Source: Phymatolithon calcareum (Eukaryota > Rhodophyta > Florideophyceae > Hapalidiales). Taken from it: a stretch of 64,000 bases of DNA. The notes under the pieces were generated by a model. That model ran no database searches. It had not been told where the DNA came from and worked only from the letters and a program-made list of their open reading frames with translations. The stretch lies in contig OZ345377.1 of NCBI GenBank assembly GCA_977006965.1, forward strand, positions 1,178,001 through 1,242,000. Reading direction: 5' to 3'. Made by a program: the position numbers and the translations under genes. Below are positions 60,370 to 64,000 of this stretch, in pieces (the stretch's first letter is position 1; each line of letters opens with the position of its first letter).

Positions 60370-61539
60370 GTCAAAGCTTCCGTCCACCTTTTTTCACAAC
60401 TTCCTTGCCAACTGCTGGCACGCACCGGCGCGGGAGCCAGATCTGATCGGCCCAAGTCACAGAACGCGTTCTACGCGGCAGTGTCGCATGATCATCATTG
60501 AACAACCCTGAAGGAACGACAAGCGTGAATTCATCATCCACTTCCCCCGCTTCGCACGAAACCTGCAACACAGATGAACCCTCATTATGTGCCGACGCAT
60601 GAAGGCCGAGCGGTCGAGCACAGCGGGTGGCACCCAGCCATACGACTGGCAAATTTGACGGCGCGCGCGCGAAAAGTACGTCTGCCACTCGACATTGGCA
60701 CTAACAGTGACAGCAGCAGCGGCAGCGGCAAGAGCGTTCACATCCGCACGTCCACCCAGTGCGTCGCGTTCGCCCGCGCATACACGTAGTGCTAGCAAGC
60801 TCCCCGTGCCACCCGGGGCGGTCTTGAGCGGGAGTGCGGTGCGTGAGAAGCGCACTTCGTCAACGCTGATTGATGCGGGGCCGGTGGACAGAGTGCCGGA
60901 TGGACGCAAACCGGCCGTGACGAGCGGAAGTTGCTGAGTGGAGGAGTCGGAGGTGGCGGCGGGGACGGGTGCGCGTATGAGTTGCGGTCCGATGCGCAGG
61001 AATTGGAAGACGATGGCACCGTTTGCACGACAGGAGTCTTGACACATTAACGCGACTTTCACGGTGCCTGTGGAAGGTTTGAAGATGGCGGGCGGGACGG
61101 CGGCAATGCTGACAATTTCTCCGAGGGCGGGGTCAAACATTTCAATGGAGAAGGCGCCCACAAGTGCCGGTGACTTTGATGTGGCAGTTGAGACGGATGT
61201 GGGGAGGACAATGATGCATGGGGTTGAGCAGAGATGGGCGACATTTGTGGATGGGGAGCCGGAGACATGGATTTCAATGTCTGCGGCGGCACGCATGGAT
61301 GGATATCTGTTGAGAAACGGCGATGTGAATGTAGTTGCGGTGGATATGGCATCGAAACTGAGACGCAGAGTGTGAAGCGCCGGCTCTGGGGTCATTGGAA
61401 GTCGGAGGAGAGGGCGGAAGTGCGATTGGGAGAATGCGTTTCGAAACTGCTCTTTCGCAGTATTAGTTGCTAAGCGACCTGCAAGTTGTCGTCGAGAATA
61501 TGCGAGACCAGCCCAGCGTAACAGCACATGGTTTATCAT
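60370..61539 (-). pseudogene. Unknown gene P, copy 2, with two downstream lesions
   Basis: The N-terminal half is intact and in frame (LRLSFDAISTATTFTSPFLN through ADVNALAAAAAAVTVSANV). A deletion of about 23-25 bp near 60690, relative to copy 1, shifts the frame so that it ends at 60457. A further one-base deletion near 60437 alters the end of the original frame. Copy 1 is damaged at a different place. The upstream extension to 61539 (MINHVLLRWAG) is probably not part of the gene. Confidence 0.6.
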
Positions 61540-62375
61540 CTCCTTTGCCCCAGATCTCTGCGCGTCGGAAGAATATGTGACGGTTGACAGGAAAGTGCGA
61601 TCGAATAGGCCAGAAGTAAGGAAGGAACCTCACGCGGTCACACGGGCTCCTCTTCACTAGCGATTGAAACGGCCACTGTCATCATCTGGGCTCTTCGATA
61701 ATTGACTCCGGTTCTAGATATTGACCATGACAAAGATCTGGATTGTTTGTAACATTTGTCGCTTCGTGCTTGCTTTTTCGGCTCCGTCATTGATTTTGTA
61801 AATCAAACCGTCTTTTGCACGCTCCATAATTGCCAAATGAATGAGTGCTTAAGAAGCTCGCCTTGCGGTGGTTGTCCCAATAATGAATTGAATTAGGACG
61901 CCAAGGCTTTAACATAATAATTGCTCGAAGCAATTGGACGCATTTCTTTAGTATCAACATAAAGGATTAGTTTACTTGTTTTTCATGTTGATACTTGTTG
62001 ATACTAAATTTAGTGTGCGCACTATCTGTTCGCGCTCCTGAAGTGCCAACAGCAGGTGGTGCCATTGCACTTGTTTGTACACTGTCATCGCATACATCTC
62101 AAATCCCGTTTTTGGCCCATCTATTAACATGCTCCCGCCAAATTGCCAACTTTGAATGATCACACCTCAGCGCACCAATATTTACGAATACTGTAGAACT
62201 GAAAATACTCACTTTTTCTTCCTCGTTCTTGTCTTTCATTCCCTGCAAAAAAGTCGGCACGTGGGTGGAGAACAAAAAAATTGCCCTCCCTTTTTGTCCG
62301 AAAATCGACCAAAAAGGCCCATTTTACCCGCCTATTCTGTGTTAAAGAAATGAATATCAAAAGTACATATACTTT

Positions 62376-63400
62376 TTAGCAGTATTGAACCGAAAGAGCG
62401 AAGAGAGTATGTATGAATCGATTCGTGCCCGATGCTGGGACGTAATAGAAGTAATACAACGAATCGGGGATATTTGCTAGTTGGGACGGTAACCAAAGTT
62501 GCTTAATATGACCGTCACGTTTTTCACGAGCAGATTGCCACGGTACTGTTTTATCACAAAAAAGGGGGCTTTGAATTTGAATCTGGTACAAAAGCGGTAC
62601 GATGCTGCTGTCGCTTCCATACTCACCACGCATTTGGCTCTCCTCGATGCCAATATACCCATTTAGACGAGTTGAGGAGTGATCTCCTCGGTCACTTTGG
62701 TCAGCGTCGGCAATTCGGTTGATTTTATGACAAGGACTGTTTCTGGAGATGTGCCCCATCCGCCCGCATGCTGAGCAAGTGTGCGGCTTGCGCACTGACG
62801 GCTCGTAGTGCTTCTTGCGCTTCTTGTTCGACCTGGCTTGCACCTGCGCGGGAATTGTGGTCTCTCGTATTAGGGCATTCATATGCACTACAATGCGCAC
62901 GATCATAACCATATGCTCTGTCTTCCATGTACTGACCGAACCAGCCAATACGCCACAGATGGAAGGCGCCAGAAGATAGTTCTGCCCGCCAGTTTCCCGC
63001 TGGATGATGCCGTGCACCTGTGCTTGCTTGAGGTTGAGGCTGGCCTGCTGGCGCAGCAACGAGACGAGCTGACGGATGTTTCCCCGCGCCTGCCATGCAA
63101 ATCCATAAATTTATCCACAGTAGTGGCGATGGCAGCAATGACGGATGACCTTTTCTGCCGCTGCCCGTTCGACTTGCGACCGTAAGCGTGCGATGTGAAG
63201 CTTGTAGTTCGTATGCCTCCGTCTTGAAGGCGCTGCGCGTTGCAGCGGAGCTGGCAAGAGTCCTTTTCAGCGTTACGACCAATGACGATAAGCCGGGCTT
63301 TCCGCACAAGGATGCGATGCGGCTTGTCAAGACCTTGATCGTTGGAAGTTACAGCAGAGATCAGGTGGTCAAAGTCTACTTCGGGACTTTTCGTTCCCAC
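62376..63400 (-). pseudogene. Gag-like zinc-knuckle protein, broken (array copy 2)
   Basis: Same gene as at 52342-53212. One frame gives DFDHLISAVTSNDQGLDKP, another (63059-62376) gives LLRQQASLNLKQAQVHG, IIQRETGGQNYLLAPS and the knuckle CSACGRMGHISRNSPC. Here the last zinc Cys has lost its correct spacing (H followed by six residues before C). At least one frameshift near 63110 separates the parts. Not functional. Confidence 0.55.
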
Positions 63401-63594
63401 GACGGCTCCAATCCACAGGGTAGACGTTTTAAGAGGCTGTAGCAGGCCGCATAAGCAGGAGCGGTTGCGGCGGGTGAAGCAGCAGCTCGCGCGGAGGCAC
63501 CACCAAGTCCACTACTTGTGCGCTTTGCTTGTCGGAAACCTCCTGCGTCGTGATCACGCGCTTTTCAAGAGCACTACACAGCTTTACTCGATCG

Positions 63595-64000
63595 AAAGCG
63601 GACGAGTCGAGGAAGCTCCGACTTCGACTACATTGGCGACAGGATTGTGGCCTCTCTCTGCATCATGATGCACTTTGATGCAGGGCGCATACCGTCGACT
63701 TGTATCTTCTCGTTGGCTTCGGCTCCGCGCGCTCAACGTCACCCCAGCACCGGTTTTTCGTGCCCGTCGTATCATAGTGTTCCATTATCTGCTTCTGTTG
63801 CGCCTCGCAAAACATACAAGATGACGTGCGTTGACTACGTACCACGTTGCCATTGTAATTGCCGCAAGATCGTCGGAGCAGCGGCCGTAGCCGGGCACCA
63901 ACTGATCTGTGTAATCGCTGGTTGGTCGGTTGGACTTCTCGGTTGGCAACGGATGCTGGTTGTGGGACGCTTGTGGACATGACCCGAGAATAAGCGGAGC
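63595..64000 (+). repeat. Start of a third block X, cut by the window edge
   Basis: From GGACGAGTCGAGGAAGCTCC on, this matches 53400-53800 and 44816-45190 closely. It implies that another array unit, possibly with another receptor gene, continues to the right. Confidence 0.9.

Larger units (their letters stand above)
44200..64000. repeat. Tandem segmental duplication, at least three partial units
   Basis: Homologous blocks recur in one order. Zinc-knuckle block Z: 44200-44800 (heavily deleted), 51235-53395, 61440-63595. Unknown block X: 44800-45870, 53395-54472, 63595 to the edge. Receptor tail and downstream block Y: 45885-47100 and 58560-59735. Dehydrogenase: 48519-49763 whole, 59740-60006 remnant. 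Unknown gene P: 50130-51230 and 60370-61440. Copies are near-identical by eye with scattered substitutions and indels. X-to-X spacing is about 8.6 and 10.2 kb. Each unit has lost different internal segments. The array continues past the right edge. Confidence 0.9.

Noticed and set aside
1-64000. tRNA, rRNA, CRISPR arrays, bacterial operons
   Set aside because: No B-box/acceptor-stem pattern, no rRNA-like sequence and no spaced direct-repeat array was seen; gene structure is eukaryotic.

Overview
Eukaryotic nuclear DNA with a compact, intron-poor style. Supported genes are mostly single long reading frames. The two introns I can place are short: 80 nt in a cytochrome oxidase subunit gene and 107 nt in a transposase gene, both GT..AG. 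Plant-type COX5C, NUP98, inositol polyphosphate kinases, an ALDH3-type dehydrogenase, an NB-ARC/WD40 receptor and many broken LINE and DNA-transposon copies fit a florideophyte red alga such as Chondrus. That assignment is inference, not an identification. No tRNA, rRNA or CRISPR array was seen.

Layout. 0-13 kb: a partial unknown gene running off the left edge (reverse strand), an ALDH gene, several LINE fragments, a broken RING-finger gene and a five-copy 116-bp tandem repeat. 13-22 kb: a mobile-element region with a 1301-aa TNP2/Plavaka-type transposase, a 662-bp Tigger/pogo-like element with perfect terminal repeats and TA flanks, and two large unrecognised ORFs. 22-28 kb: mostly gene-poor, with one more LINE remnant. 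28-44 kb: housekeeping genes. Inositol polyphosphate kinase 1 and a broken NUP98 paralogue are followed by a decayed gene, a CBM48-TPR protein, COX5C, the intact NUP98, and inositol polyphosphate kinase 2. The kinase/NUP98 pair occurs twice, implying an old block duplication in which one NUP98 copy decayed.

44-64 kb is a tandem array of a unit of 10 kb or more. Its parts are a gag-like zinc-knuckle pseudogene, an unknown repeat block, an NB-ARC/WD40 receptor gene, a short/branched-chain acyl-CoA dehydrogenase gene and an unknown gene. The copies have decayed reciprocally. One keeps the dehydrogenase but only the last WD40 blade of the receptor; the next keeps the whole receptor but only the first ~75 codons of the dehydrogenase.

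The most interesting object is the 1351-aa receptor at 54885-58940. It has an N-terminal helical region, an NB-ARC switch and eleven nearly identical 43-aa WD40 repeats. Variation in the repeats is confined to a few columns whose spacing matches that described for fungal HET-E/HNWD non-self-recognition proteins. This suggests a fast-evolving, self-renewing recognition surface in an alga, carried in an unstable duplicated block.
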